Origin: Mesotaenium endlicherianum
Taxonomy: Eukaryota > Streptophyta > Zygnematophyceae > Zygnematales > Mesotaeniaceae
Assembly: GCA_009602735.1 (NCBI GenBank)
Contig: WELA01001627.1
Coordinates: 97,578 to 161,577, forward strand
Direction: 5' to 3'
DNA: 64,000 nucleotides
Shown: positions 22,470-34,933 of the stretch, one piece after another
Layout: each line of letters starts with the position of its first letter
Numbering within the stretch: the first letter of the stretch is position 1
Made by a program: the position numbers and the translations under genes
Notes under the pieces: generated by a model
The model's input: the letters and a program-made list of their open reading frames with translations, nothing else
What the model was told of the DNA's origin: nothing
Databases searched by the model: none

Positions 22470-24574
22470 CTAGCTCCGTCCCCACCTCCTTCTGCAACGC
22501 GTCCGTGACAAAATTGCAGTCAGCAGTGTCTGAATGCAATCTGTATCACTGCACATGTCTGGCACAAGCCTTGCTGGCAGACAAGGAACCCGTATGCTCG
22601 TAGATCATGGTCAATGGTCAGTGAAGGAATCGTGTCAGTCAATCTACCTGGCCAGTTTTTGTTCATGTATATCTTGTTACCCGGCCATCCCCTATCTGGC
22701 TACTCGAGGGCAGACATGGGTTACAAAAGTAAGACTTCGAAATCTTTGTGGTACTAGGGGCGCCAGACAGAACGGAAACAAAATATCTCCCTCTTTTGAG
22801 CTCACCTCGACCTTCTTTCAAAAGCGGCTCTTCTATAAGTGATTGGGCTACAGAAGCAGCCTCTTGCCCTGGACAACAAACTTGTTGCAGTGGAGTGCAA
22901 GCATATCACGCCATGGATAACATTATGACAACTAGATCATTGACTATTAGTCTCAGAAGAGATGGTCGTCCAATATCGGTCCAGGTAGACTGTTCCAGTG
23001 CACAGTAAGAGCTCTGCTCCCGCTGGTCGAATATCTGGGCACAGGTCACAGAGTGCGGTCGGACTTCTAGGCTCAGAACATGCTCCCAATCAATGGCCTT
23101 ATATTTACGGTGGTGGGATGTTATCCAATGCAACAGTACTTTCAGAGCTTCCCAAATGAACAAGAGGGGCAATTCACATACTCAGCTCTAAATCTGAAGA
23201 TCAAAGAGGGACGCACGCCCTTTTGACGTTGCAGTAGCAAGTAGTCACAACCCACATCCTTTCAACCTTGGTCGGAGACCACGTCAACTGTTCAAACTAC
23301 ACTTCGACACAAAGATCACCTACATTGATTGATCGCCTTCACAGTCTCATTAAGGACTTCATATGTTCGTCACTCCTTCTGCTGGTGTCAGTGCTTCACT
23401 TAGCTGCCTGTACTTTTCTGGGCTCTTCTGAACAACGTCATTTAACATGAAATCCTGTAACTGGCACTATAGGAGTGCAGAGAATATCGAATTCCGATGA
23501 TTTGCCCTATGCGTCGACGTATGTTGATGTGTATTGGTCTAATATTCTGGCAGACCAACTAAGTTTCATCGTCAGCATTTCTGGGCTAATCAGGGGACCT
23601 GCAAGCACCTGCGAGTTTGCCTACAAGAACCATAACGGACGGTTGCAGTGTGACTGAGGCGAAGTGTAGCAGCAAAATAAGAGCCAACTGCTTCCATTCA
23701 CTGATATTCCACGTGGTCTACAGGGAAGCGACTACCTCTCAACCGACGTAAATAACACCCAAATAGCGCTGGTCTGTATTATACCGCGCGGTTGTTCGTG
23801 GTTTCACGACTAAAAAGTGCTGAGAAGCATTAAAAAAGTAGCGGTCGCTGGTCGAAGAGGTGTCTTTGGTATGTGCTGGAGGGTCTCTTTGTGCGCCATC
23901 ACACGTGCCCATCCGATAAGGAGCCAATCAAAGTTACTCATTGTCCCAACACTCCAGTGTACTCCAACCTGGTGGGCAGAGCGTACCGCGCGGTACATCT
24001 ACGAACTACTGGTATCCAGTGGCATCTAGGTGATGCTTTTTTTGCACAGCAACTGCGACTTGCTTACTGCAAGCAACTTCAAGCCATGATCGCAGCTAAT
24101 ATGCACAATACCCTACATACTACTCCCGACTCCCGTTAAATTATTTAAAATGACTTTACACTAGGGTCAATTGGACAGGTTTCAAATTCAGACTGGTTGT
24201 TTTGCCAGAGAAAAATATAAGGACAGAACCACGACACATAACACGTCGTTTCCGGTGCTCCTTGACAGCGACGTTGGAATGAAGACGTCCATATACCCGG
24301 ACAATCACAATAGGTCACGAGCCGGCACAAAACCGGCCACGAGAACAGTACAGACATAGCTGCACGTGGTATTACAAGAAATCACGAGCAATGTAACAAC
24401 CAGTAACAACGATCGTTCTACACTCCGGAACAACCGCTGTAAGGAGAAGAAGGCCCGTGAAAGCGATCCTTAGCTTACGACAATCATGAATTTTTAGATG
24501 TGAGACAAAATCGGCAGCAAAAGCAACTAAAAGCTGCCAAAGCATGCCAAAGCAACTGAAAGCCTTCCGGTGTC
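22470..24574. other. Upstream region of the synthase gene, no gene seen
   Basis: About 2.1 kb with no coding segment recognised on either strand. It should contain the promoter of the fusion gene, but no clear core element was identified. Confidence 0.5.
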
Positions 24575-25510
24575 TGTCGCGACTTCTATCAGTTTGACGG
24601 CGCGCACGCGTGGCGCAAGTCACGGCCGCCAGAGGTTCGGAAAGTCAACGTTGGCCCACCGACCATACTGCTGACGTGAGTAAGTAAGCATTGAAAGTTA
24701 AGTCTAAGTCGCACGTGAGTGTGACTGCGACAAGTAAAAACCGACACTCGACAATGGGTGGTGTTTGACAGATGAGTCAGCTGAGAGAGTCGACTCCACT
24801 AGGATATGCAAATGGTCCACACCAGCATCTGCCAAGTAAGGTGGAGCCAACAAAGTAGCCAACTTGGCAAGCGCCAAGTCAAGCCGCGCTAAGATGGCAG
24901 GCCACCTCAACCTTGGGCCTCGGATGGAGCTAACACGACGCAGCTGCCACTTCGGGAGGCATAGGCTCAGCGGCCACGTAGGCGTGCATTCTGACTGAAA
25001 GGCTAAGCCGTCACGCGCAACGGTCACGAGGCCTGCATGCATGCTAAGTGACGTCAAATTACTTAAGTTGTCACGAGCAACGATGACAAGGACAGCATGC
25101 AAGCCGATGACTAAGTCTCGGCACTCTCGAACAAGAGGTGCTTGTGTGGTGCCTGAGATAGGCACGAGCGCGCACACTTTGCCTCATTCTTGCATTGCAC
25201 ATTTTGTCAAAGGAGCAGAAAGGTGGGTGAAGGAGAAAGGAGAAGAAGAAAGAGAGTGCGAAGGAGAAGGAGTTCCCAAGGCCACAATGAGCCCGAGAAG
25301 GAAGGCTTCCGCCGACACTGAAAATCTTTCCTCTTTGTATCATAGAAAAGTTAGGTTTCAGGAGTTCCCAAGAAGGGAGTTCCGCTTGAAAGAAGTAGAG
25401 AGCTCCAAGATAGGATATTTGATTATTAGGTCGAGGTCGTTGCACGACACCGAGCTACACACGTGTGAATCATCAACCTAGGAGGACCGACTTCCACTTG
25501 ACTTTACGCA
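24575..25510 (+). repeat. Solo LTR of the methyltransferase-bearing gypsy family
   Basis: Starts TGTCGCG at 24575 and matches the inverted LTR at 9.7-10.6 kb in the same order of blocks, including CACGGCCGCC, GTCAACGTTG, GGCATGCAAGC-like repeats, GGTGCCTGAGA...GGCACGAG and AGTTCCCAAGGCC. No gag or pol follows, so it is a solo LTR or remnant. It is clearly diverged from the other copy, suggesting an old insertion. It ends just before the LTR1 copy at 25514. Confidence 0.7.
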
Positions 25511-25513
25511 TTC

Positions 25514-25950
25514 TGTAATGAATCAATATATTAGTATATATATATTAATTCAATTATTTGTAATGATTCAGTAAGTTCAGTGCTGAGCTTTAGTTGATAT
25601 TCAGTATGACTCAGCCGATAGCAGCAAGCTAGGGTCAACTTAAGTCAGCTTGCTCACACATTCTTTGACAGCCAGCTGACCACCTTAAGTGATACCAGCG
25701 GACTGCCTTGCAATGCATCTAAATAGTGATCTAGATGGAGGGCCAGATGACGCCTTAGGCAAATGGCGTTTTGGGATGATGGGAGATGGCTGTGATTTGG
25801 TTAGCCGAGATCGTACCAACGTGGTTAACTCCCGGGTAGACGGTGCCATCGCACTTGCCGTAAAATAGTAAAATCATTCTATGCACATCCGCTAGGTGTT
25901 GCCCTCGAGTTTGGCATTCAAAAACAAGGCCGACTCTCTGTAGCAGCTAC
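25514..25950 (+). repeat. LTR1-family LTR, left part, split by element C
   Basis: Begins TGTAATGAATCAATATATT and matches the LTRs of elements A and B (blocks ACTCAGCC, ACATTCTTTGACAGCCAGCTGA, GTGGTTAACTCCCGGGTAG, CCATCGCACTTGCCGT). It stops in CTACTGTAACG, where the LTR of element C begins. The rest of the same LTR reappears at 58388-58622. It is the oldest layer of this nest and was probably a solo LTR. Confidence 0.75.
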
Positions 25951-26794
25951 TGTAACGATTTCAGTTGTTTAGGCATTTTTGGGACGTTTTTCTGATCACC
26001 TAAAAAACGATGTACTAATTATCGATATTTTATTGATAAAAGATTGCATCTTATTTAATTAATCAACACACGCGTGTGCCGACTGATTTGTGGTCAACTG
26101 GCAAAACGACCAAGATGCTATTGCAAAAAGCATCGTGAAGAAACTTGATTATTTTGCAATAGTACGACATAATTAATCACAACGTGAGCTTGATTGATTA
26201 TGAAGAGTTAACTTAGTTGATCTGTTATCAAATAATATATTTTGACTTTCATTATCTCAGATAACGACTCACATTATTTTTGAATAACGACAAACTCGAA
26301 AGAAAACACCTTAGAAGTGGCATCGATCATAATCGAATCCGCGACCTCTCAGTCGACGTGTTGAAACTCCGAAGATAGTCGTAAAAGTCAAATAAAACAT
26401 AATATGCAAAGTCACTTTGCATTCATGCGGATTCGCACCCCCGACCCTTCGTTTCAATTATTCACATCTAACCAACTTGGCGAAGTAGTTATTATCACTA
26501 CTGGTTTGTGTACGATGAATGTGTACGCGACCTCGCGACCACCTGCGACTTTTCAAAAAGTTGGGTGGACGCGAAAACGCCCGTTTGGCGTGAAACTATT
26601 TTTTGGAAACCGTCGCAGAAACCTCCAAACGGCCAAACGACGCGTTCCGAGTGTTTGGCCGAACGAGTTATTTTCCTTCGACCGTTTTCATTGAACATGA
26701 ACCAGTGCCCTAGGTAGTGACTCAAAGCACTCAGTGTCTCATATTGTGCAAGTATATATACTTGCAAGAGTCATTGTGAGTGCAACTCTCACAA
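25951..26794 (+). repeat. LTR2 of element C, 5' part
   Basis: Starts TGTAACG and matches the copies at 57732-58387 and 58626-59543. It includes a TATA-like AGTATATATACTTGCAAGAG near 26750, shared with the other copies (TATAAATA at 59362), and an antisense tRNA-like block at 26430-26500. It stops at CACAA, the target site of element A, and continues at 37478. Confidence 0.8.
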
Positions 26795-27512
26795 TGTAAT
26801 GAATCACTATATTGGTAGATATAATATTCATTCATATATAATAGTTAATTAAGTTCAGTCTGCTGAACTTTAGTCAATATTCAGTCTGCTGGACTTTATG
26901 TACTTATCAATTTAATGACTCAGCCAAGAGCAGCAGGCTGAAGTCAACTTAGGTCAGCTTGCTGACACATTCTTTGACAGCCAGCTAACTTCCGTTCTCG
27001 GTAGCAGCGATTTGCCTAGATGTGCATCTAAGTGTGATATGATAGATGAATGGCCAGATGACATCCTTGGGATGGATGGCAATTCGGGATGATGGGAGAT
27101 GGTGGTGGATTTGGTTAACCGAGGTCCTACCAACGTGGTTAACTCCCGGGTAGGCGGTGCCATCGCACTTGCCGTTGAACAATAAACTCATTCCATCTAC
27201 ATATGCTAGACATTGCTCTCGATTTCGGCATTTGAAAACGAGGCCAACTCTTTTGTACTGCTTACTGAGAGATATCTGAATCCAAGGCGAGAAGCCATTG
27301 ATACGCATTGTCTTTTAGCCTTGCTTATATATGAGTTTACTGATTGCATTATTGATGCTGATTTACCTGCATTTGACTTGCGAGTATTGTCCACTGCTAG
27401 TATGTTGTCTTTTGCTATTTAATTAGTTAACAAAAAATACCATAAAGATTACTCGCTGATATAAAGATCTTTTTTAATTGTTAATCGCCTATTGGTAAGT
27501 CGATTCAATTTA
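26795..27512 (+). repeat. 5' LTR of element A
   Basis: 718 bp from TGTAATG, paired with 36757-37472. It is followed directly by GTGGTATCGGAGC, the primer-binding site. Confidence 0.9.
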
Positions 27513-27542
27513 GTGGTATCGGAGCAGTTATCACACTCTTCT

Positions 27543-29020
27543 TTGTATGGTAAGGACAAGGTCTCAAACTAGCAACTCCCGAGACAGAGAACCAGGATAA
27601 CGAGAATGTCAAACACTAGGCTGAAGCCATGTAGCTGGAACCCGTACCTATTCTGAAGCAGTGGCAGATATTGCACTTAGAGAGGCTGCAGATGAGGCAG
27701 CTGCTATTGCCGGAGTCGCAGCACAGCACTGAGGAGGAGAAAGTCAGATTAGAAGCCGAACGATTAGCAAAAGTTGCTGAAGATACAAAAAGGAGGGAAG
27801 GACAGCCAGCGGACGAGCGCACTGTCAATGAACTTATGGCAAAAAGGGCTAATGTTCTGAACCCACCTCCTGCTGTACAACTCAATGTGCCTCTATGTGA
27901 AATTTGTGACCGGCTGAATTTGACAGGAACTGTTGCTGCAGGAGCGAGAGGGAATGTTGAGGACACTACTCAGCGAGTGAATGCTACTGTTACTGCTGCA
28001 TTTGCTGGGCTCCCACCTCAAAATGTAGATCTGGGAGCATTATTTGTGCAAACGCAATCGCAAATGGCGAGCATGTATCAGTTCCAACAGGAGGACAAAA
28101 GGATCATGATGGCTTTGCTGCATAACACAAACCAACTGGGTTCTCATACCACGGGAGGTGGTGGCAGAGGGCCTAGTTAGTCTAAGCCAAAATCTCCCCA
28201 GGACTATGATCCTGAGAGAAACAAAAAAGTAATACCTAATCGAGTTTCTCGCTCATGTTGAGCAGTGGCTGGAGAACTACCCAGAATTGCAGGATTACGA
28301 GAAGGTCAGGCACACTGGTGCTCTACAAAATGGCAGTGCAGCAGACTGGTGGCTGTATTACAAAGAAGCGCGTAAGGCTCAGCAACTCGGTGACCCTACT
28401 TGGATAGAGTTTGTCGAGAAATTGCATGAGAAGTTTGATGTCATCAATCAGCAGGAGAAAGCTATCTATGCAATGATCTTCTTGACACTGAAGTAGACCA
28501 CTTTAGTTGCTGAGTTTGCTCAAAAGTTCCAGGAGAACATGATGAAGCAACCAGATTTGCCATAGCGATATAGGATAGCATACTTCAGGTGTAACTTGAA
28601 ATTCGAAGTCTCGGGTCATTTTGCTGAAAAGAAGTATGAGAAACTGGCTGACTTGATCCAGGACACTATGCCTGGGATCAGCAGCTGTTCAATCACAAGC
28701 GCCAGAGTAATGCTTGGGTGTCTAAGATTGTCAAAAAGCCCCACGTTTCCTACAATGCTATTAAATGAGACCAGGCTGAGGATGATGAGGGTGATGAGTA
28801 TGAGTATGAGTATAATGCTATGCAGTATAGAGGGAGAGGTGGTTACTCTCGAGGTGGCTATGGAAGAGGTGGTGGTAGGACCAAGCCGAGACCACCCTCA
28901 GCAAAATCTATTTGCTTCCATTGCCAGCAGGCAGGTGACTTCAGAAAGCAGTGTCCAGACAAGCACCTCCCAAAGGTTGAGAGTAGAGACCAGCCTCTAA
29001 AAGACAGCAACAGTCAGTAA
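27543..29020 (+). pseudogene. gag of element A (broken)
   Basis: Same protein family as gag of element B (45232-46710): Ala/Glu-rich N-terminal region (EEKVRLEAERLAKVAED), capsid-like middle (WLEN.PELQDYEKVRHTGAL, then DWWLYYKEARKAQQLGDPTW), an RGRGGYSRGGYGRGGGR tract and one zinc knuckle CFHCQQAGDFRKQC. Fossil with several breaks. Confidence 0.8.
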
Positions 29021-29088
29021 ACCAGTCTACTAACTGTGAGGATGCTAGAGATAGTGAGTCGTCACTAGCTGCCTTTGTAGCAAGTATT

Positions 29089-30782
29089 ATGGGTCCTGCT
29101 GAATTGAATTCACTATGCATGCCTGACAACCAGATAAATGAGACCATCAGCAATATAGATCCCCAGAGAGTGCACACTCTAGATTATCTTGTTCCACCTG
29201 ATGTCCAACATTTCTTTGCTAAGTCAACAGAACAGTGCAAAAGTCAGGAAAAGACAGTCCTCCCAATTCTACTGCATTGTATGATTGCAGGTAGGAAAGT
29301 GAGGGCATTTGTTGACGGAGGGGCGTCACATACTTTTATCCATAAGGACTTACTTAAGCGGCTAAGGTTGCCTACTGTCACCCAAGGGAATAAAAAAATA
29401 TTTCTTGGAGATGCCTCAAGTATCTCGGGAGGAGCTATAACCAAGCCTATTGAGGTCGAGTTAGGTTCTGGCATTGCAATTCTAACTGAAAAGCTTGCAT
29501 TTGAGGTACTTAACACTTGCTTTTATGATCTTGTGCTAGGCAGGTCGTGGCTTAATAGACATCAAGCTGAAGTGTGTTGAAGCGGAGTTACAGTTAAAAC
29601 GAGAGGAGCCAGTGATAGGCAGACTAACTTGGCACCCACCAGTGCTCTTCCTCTTGTACTGTATGGATGGCAAATGAAGGAATAGACGAGGCTTCCAGGA
29701 GGATGCAAATTGCTGAATGCAATGGAGTTTGTCGAAAGCTGGAACCAGAAGGAAGACAGAATGTTCTGTCTGCTGCTGAAAGAGGTACCTCCTCAACCTG
29801 AAGAAGTGGTTGAGGAAAAGGTGAGCCCTCCGGAGCACCCTACTGCTGCAAAAATTGTTGCTCAGTATTCTCATGTTTTTTATGTGCCTCCAGGATTGCC
29901 CCCTAAGAGGGAAGTATAGCATAGGATTGATTTATTACCGGGGAGTTAGCCACCTTGGCAACGCACCTATGGCTTGTCTTACGTGGAGAGCGAAGAGTTG
30001 AAAACACAGATTGCAGAGCTGGAGGAAAATGGTTATATTTCCCCCAGTAAATCATCTTATGGCGCACCCATCCTATTTGTTAAGAAAAAGGATGATAGTA
30101 TGCTAATGTGCGTGGATTATAGAGCTCTTAACAGGATTACAATGAAGAACAAGAATGCTTTATTTCCAATCAAGAACTTGCTTCATACCCTGTGTGGTGC
30201 TAAAATGTTTAGTAAAATAGATCTTAAGAGTGGTTATCATCAAATCAAAACTGTTGAGCAAGATCAACACAAGACTGCCTTTCGCACACATTATGGACAC
30301 TGAATTTAATGTGATGCCATTTGGACTGACTAATGCTCCTGCAACCTTCATGAGAGCTATGAATGACATTTTCAGGCCTTACTTGGATAAGTTTGTGCAA
30401 GTCTTCTTGGATGATAATTTAATTTTTTCTAAAAATGAAGCTGAGCATGCTGAGCACTTAAAGACAATCATGGACACTCTGAGAAGGAACCAGGTATATG
30501 CTAAAATGAGCAAGTGCGATTTCTTTAAGGAAAGTATTAAATTCTTGGGCCACATTGTCAGTAAGGAAGGCATCAGTGTGGACCCTAAGAAAGGCCAGAC
30601 CATAAGGGACTGGCCAATACCACAACCCGTCTCAGAAGTTAGATCCTTCCTTGGGTTGGCTAACTATTATAGGAGATTCGTTGAAAACTATTCTACAAAG
30701 GCCAGTAAACTGACTGACCTTACTAAGAAGGACATGGGTATGTGTGGAAGGAAGAGCAGCAAGCTGCTTTCCAGACCCTTAA
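29089..30782 (+). pseudogene. Protease and reverse transcriptase of element A (broken)
   Basis: Protease with RAFVDGGASHTFIHKDLLKR and YDLVLGRSWLNRHQAEV, then RT blocks [83 protein letters not shown] and [17 protein letters not shown]. Coding similarity stops at the TTAA where the piggyBac-like insert begins and resumes at 32519. Confidence 0.82.
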
Positions 30783-32514
30783 CACTAGGTAGACGATGGT
30801 GCCAAATGTGGACCTAGAACCAAAAAAATCACCACTGGAGGCCTATATTGCACCACATGTTTCTATCCTTTTTTTAAATGAGAATTTAACGAGACTTGTA
30901 TGCCTGCAACCACAAAAACCTGAACTCGTCCGGAAAAATAATTTCAAAGCGAACGGACGAGTACTGACAAAGTACGACTTTCTCGGCCAGGAAAGCAGTG
31001 ACAAAATCGAACAGATTAGGTCGATATTTTCTCACTCGAAAGCTCTCTATATTTCTTTCTTGCGCGCTCTAACAGCCATGGCTGCCATTGCATCTTTGTC
31101 TAGTGGTGTTGTGGTAGGGGTAGGCACAAGAATACTTACTCCTAGCAAAATTTGGGGGGAAGTATGGGCATAGCAAGAGCTCGGATTGGAGTTTGAGCAG
31201 TTCTATCTGATTGGAGAGCTTGCAAAAGAGGTCACTAAGCACAAGGAAAGTAAGTACAAGATATACTTTACATATGATGGGGAGTATAAGACATGGAAGC
31301 GTTTGTTCATACTGCAGCACATTCCTAAAGTACCCGAAATAGAGTGGGTGAAGCCATATGAGGGAGTTGTCGCGATCCGGGTTGAATCTAGCCCTAATTT
31401 GCTAAATCCTACAGTTCATAGCCCTCCTCAGATGAGAACAGAAATTACTATAGAAGAAAAAGAGACTATCGTAGAGGACAGAGGGTCACCGGAGCTATCA
31501 GATGAGGAGTTTGAAGTAGCAAATGAGGAGGAGGAAGAAGACATAGGGCCGGTTAGAAAGAGGGGAAGGCCTGCTAAGGATAAGGCACCTGCTTTGGATA
31601 TACCAAGCTGCAGGAAGAAGAAACAGTGTAGAAAAGGAGTGAGGGCTAATAGTGTCGTTTGCATGTTTAAGAAGTTCTATCAGGGAGCAGCAAAAAGGAA
31701 GGCTAGGTGCCAGTTCATGTGTCGACCATGCAACGTGCACATGTGTCCTGAGACATGTTTTGAGATATTTCACACCACTAGGAACATCATACATGTAGAT
31801 GTTCCTCCATTCAGGCTCCCTAATGGCTTCTTGGCCAAGCAGTAGTTAGGAGTTCAGAATGACTAAAGACACAATTGTTTTTATGAGTAGTAGGCTGCAT
31901 AGATTCCATCTTGCGCGCCTCGAGTCTTGGGACTTTTGCATCATATGCTTGAATTTTTATATGCACATTTTTGAGGCTTTATTGGTGCAGTGTGCTTGCT
32001 TAGTAATAGGTGAACATAACGAAACAAGAATCTTTGAAATGCATAAAGTACTTTTAGAGCTATGTCAGAAATAATTTTTCTACTTCGACACCTTGCTCCT
32101 AAAGTTGTGAAACCATCCAAGAAAAACCTGGTGTCAGTTTTGACACCAAAGTTTGAGAGGCTGCTGCTGTGTTTGTAGTGAATGAATTGCAGATCTGTGA
32201 AGTGCAATGCACTCTACACATCATAGGGTAGGCTAGGAGAAATCAAGAGGCCCCAGTTTGTTGTATTTTTTCGGATATTGCGGCGGAAAGGAATGTACTT
32301 TTTCCTCGCGCGCGTGCAGTCCCACTAAAAGTACCAAAAGTTCCGTAAATACCGGCGCTAAAATCGGAATTATTAGATTGGCAGAAAGCTTATTCAAATG
32401 TGCATGTGGACATGTATGGCTTGCTTGCACCACATGTGTTCTGATTTTAGTATAACCATTCAACAATAGCTTCCAGTGGTGTCAGTTCTGGTTCCACAAG
32501 CAGTAAACCTAATG
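30783..32514 (+). mobile_element. piggyBac-like DNA transposon inserted in element A
   Basis: A 1732-bp insertion that interrupts the RNase H region of element A. It is flanked by TTAA on both sides (30779-30782 and 32515-32518), the target duplication typical of piggyBac, and element B has uninterrupted sequence with a single TTAA at the same point. Ends are short inverted repeats, CACTAGGTAG at the left and CATTAGGTTT read inward from the right. The left end resembles the outer end of the larger piggyBac-like element at 57731 (19 of the first 32 bases by eye). No DDE core is present, so it is likely non-autonomous. Confidence 0.85.
31078..31845 (+). CDS. piggyBac N-terminal and zinc-finger parts without DDE core
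   Basis: An ATG at 31078 opens MAAIASLSSGVVVGVGTRIL; one in-frame stop (TAG at 31171) separates it from the 219-codon frame that follows. The latter has FEQFYLIGELAKEV, which resembles YEEFYLLGDVIKRG near the start of the larger transposase (57435), then an acidic linker (EVANEEEEED), a basic RKRGRPAKDK stretch, and a Cys/His-rich end, CRPCNVHMCPETCFEIFH, like the C-terminal zinc finger of piggyBac transposases. The catalytic centre is absent. It may be an internally deleted transposase relic or a separate DNA-binding protein of the element. Confidence 0.6.
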
Positions 32515-32518
32515 TTAA

Positions 32519-34530
32519 AGATGCTCTCTGTTCTGCCCAAGTCTTAGCTGTGTATGACCCTAGCAAACCTGTGCAGGTGTTTACTGATGCTTCGAAATTT
32601 GCCATGGGTGCTCGTTTGTTGCAGCCTGCTGACAAAACCAGAAAGGATAGTAAAGTAAAACAGGATTGGCACCTGGTGCTATATGAGTCTATGTAACCCA
32701 GCTAAAATTAACTATTTTGTGCATGATAAGGAGCTGCTTGCTATCATTCATGTGCTCAAATAATGGAGAGCATACTTACATGATAAAGCTTTTAAGGTGA
32801 TTACATACCATCTAGCTCTGACTCACTTTCAGAAGAAGTCCAAGCTGTCGAGGAGGGAGAACCGCTGGAGCCAGATGCTGGAGCAGTTCCAAGTCCAGAT
32901 CGACTACAAACCAGGCAAGTTGAATCCTGCTGATGCACTCTCTAAAAGACCTGACTTGCAAGAAAGGAACTTTAGTCAGCATGCTGTAGACAAAGTTCTT
33001 TGTGCACTCACTTCACTAAAGGTGAACAAGTCCATCCTGGAACAACTTAGGAAAGCCTACCTTTCTGACCCAACATTTGAGCCCAACCCCACCGATGGTG
33101 TGTGTCCTGCTACTGCACTTGAGTATAGGCTAAAGCGAGGGGTCTGGGTGACTGAAACCCCTTGAGGTAGACTGAAGCTGGTCATTCCTAATAAGTTGGA
33201 AATAAGGTCACTCTTACTGAGTCAAACACATAACAGTTTACTGGGTGGACATTTGGGGCAGGCCAAAACTTTTTGTAAACCGGCAAAACATTATCATTGG
33301 GATGGGTTGCCTCGGGAGGTCTTGAAATACTTTTAGTCCTGTGATTAGTGTCAAAAAAATAAGTCTAGACACACACCACCCGGGGGGCTATTTCAACCAC
33401 TGCCCATCCCAACTGAACGCTGGGAACCAATATCCATGGACTGGGTGGTAACACTACTAAGAACTGCCAATGGGCATGATGCGATACGGGTAGTAGTGGA
33501 TAAACTGACAAAAATGGTCATTTTCATCCCCACCACTGTCAAAGTAACTGCACTCGAAACTGCGAGACAGTTCTACAACCATGTAGTATGCCAACATGGG
33601 CTACCCTCTTAAATCACCTCAGAAAGACTCAAAATTTACCTCTAAGTTCTGGAGAGCTTTGGGATTAATGGGAGTCAAACAGCTGCTCAACGCAGCAAAG
33701 CACCCCCAGGCTGATGGGCAGACTGAAAGAACTAACTGAGTTCTGCAAGAGGTGCTGAGAGCATATATTAACCAAAAACAAGATAATTGGGATGACCTGT
33801 TGCCTCAAATTCAGTTTGCGGTCAACAGTGCGGTGCACGCGTCAATGGGAAAGACTCTTTTTGACTCAATCTGGGTAGAGTCCCTAAGTCTCCTTTAGAT
33901 GTACTAGGGGAGTCTTTAACTTACCCTAAGGGAATTGAGAATCCGGTCTCTCTCTAGTTGACTCAGGAGTTTGCTGACACCCTGTCAGTAGTCCAACAAA
34001 ATCTGCACAAAGTCCAGGAAAATCAACAAAAATACGCTAATCAACACCGTTGAGAGCTGGCATTTTCAAAGGGGGATTTGGTCAAATTGCATTCTCAACA
34101 CCTGTACCTGCCTGGTATGGTCAAGAAAAAGCTTGATCCTGCCTGGGTCGATTCATATTTGGTGGTGCGCCGTGTCGGTCAGAATGCTTACAAACTAAAC
34201 ATGTCAGCGGAATACAAGGGTCACCCAGTCTTTAATGTCGCCTTCCTAGACCCATATATCAAAGGTGACACACTGTTCACAGGTCGGTCACCTGTCCAAC
34301 CGGGACCGGTCCCCGATGCCGAGAAGGTGACCCTGAAGCATATGAGGTCGAGGAGATTTTAGAAGCTCGCTCTGTCCGTCGATCATCTAAACATGTCATG
34401 AAATATCTGGTCAGATGGGAGGGTTACGATGCCTCTAGGATACTTGGGAATTTATGGACCATTTGACCAATGCCGAAGGGGCGTTGAAACGGTTCCACCT
34501 TTGGGCGGCTGGGGCACCTCCCTAACTGTT
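32519..34530 (+). pseudogene. RNase H, integrase and chromodomain of element A (broken)
   Basis: RNase H and connection sequence (QVQIDYKPGKLNPADALSKR), the integrase core and the C-terminal region (LVKLHSQHLYLPGMVKKKL, SAEYKGHPVFNVAFLDPYIK), then a chromodomain-like tail. It matches element B 48490-50491 throughout, with many breaks. Confidence 0.78.
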
Positions 34531-34933
34531 AATTCACTTGACATGGGAAGGTGATAGGAGGTCTTGTCTCCAGTTAAGTTGGAGGGGAAATGTGCCAGTA
34601 AATGACACTTAGTGCGCGAGAAAGTGATAGTTATTTACAGTAAAGTGTCAGCAGAGTGACAGATGTGACAGCCAGGCCCACGTGAAGCTAAGTTTGCAAG
34701 GTACTGACCACTCGGAAGGAGAAAGGGACCAGCACATCAACAAATCACTCAACTCACCCTGCACACACACATTCACTCGTTTATTCTCATCGCACTGCAG
34801 CTCCGTTAACTCCTAGTAATCACCCTGTAAGGTAAAAGGGAACAAACTTACCATACGGATACAAACTTACTTCTCTTCTTGCAACTCCTGTGACAAAGAT
34901 TGAGATCCTACTAATTGTGCCCTGGTTACATGT

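Noticed and set aside
26430-26500. A functional tRNA gene on the minus strand
   Set aside because: The D- and T-arm-like blocks are present but acceptor and anticodon stems do not pair well, so it is treated as a tRNA-like relic.
26404-26767. Short frames in LTR2 as small genes
   Set aside because: They lie in LTR sequence present in three copies and are not preserved as proteins between them.
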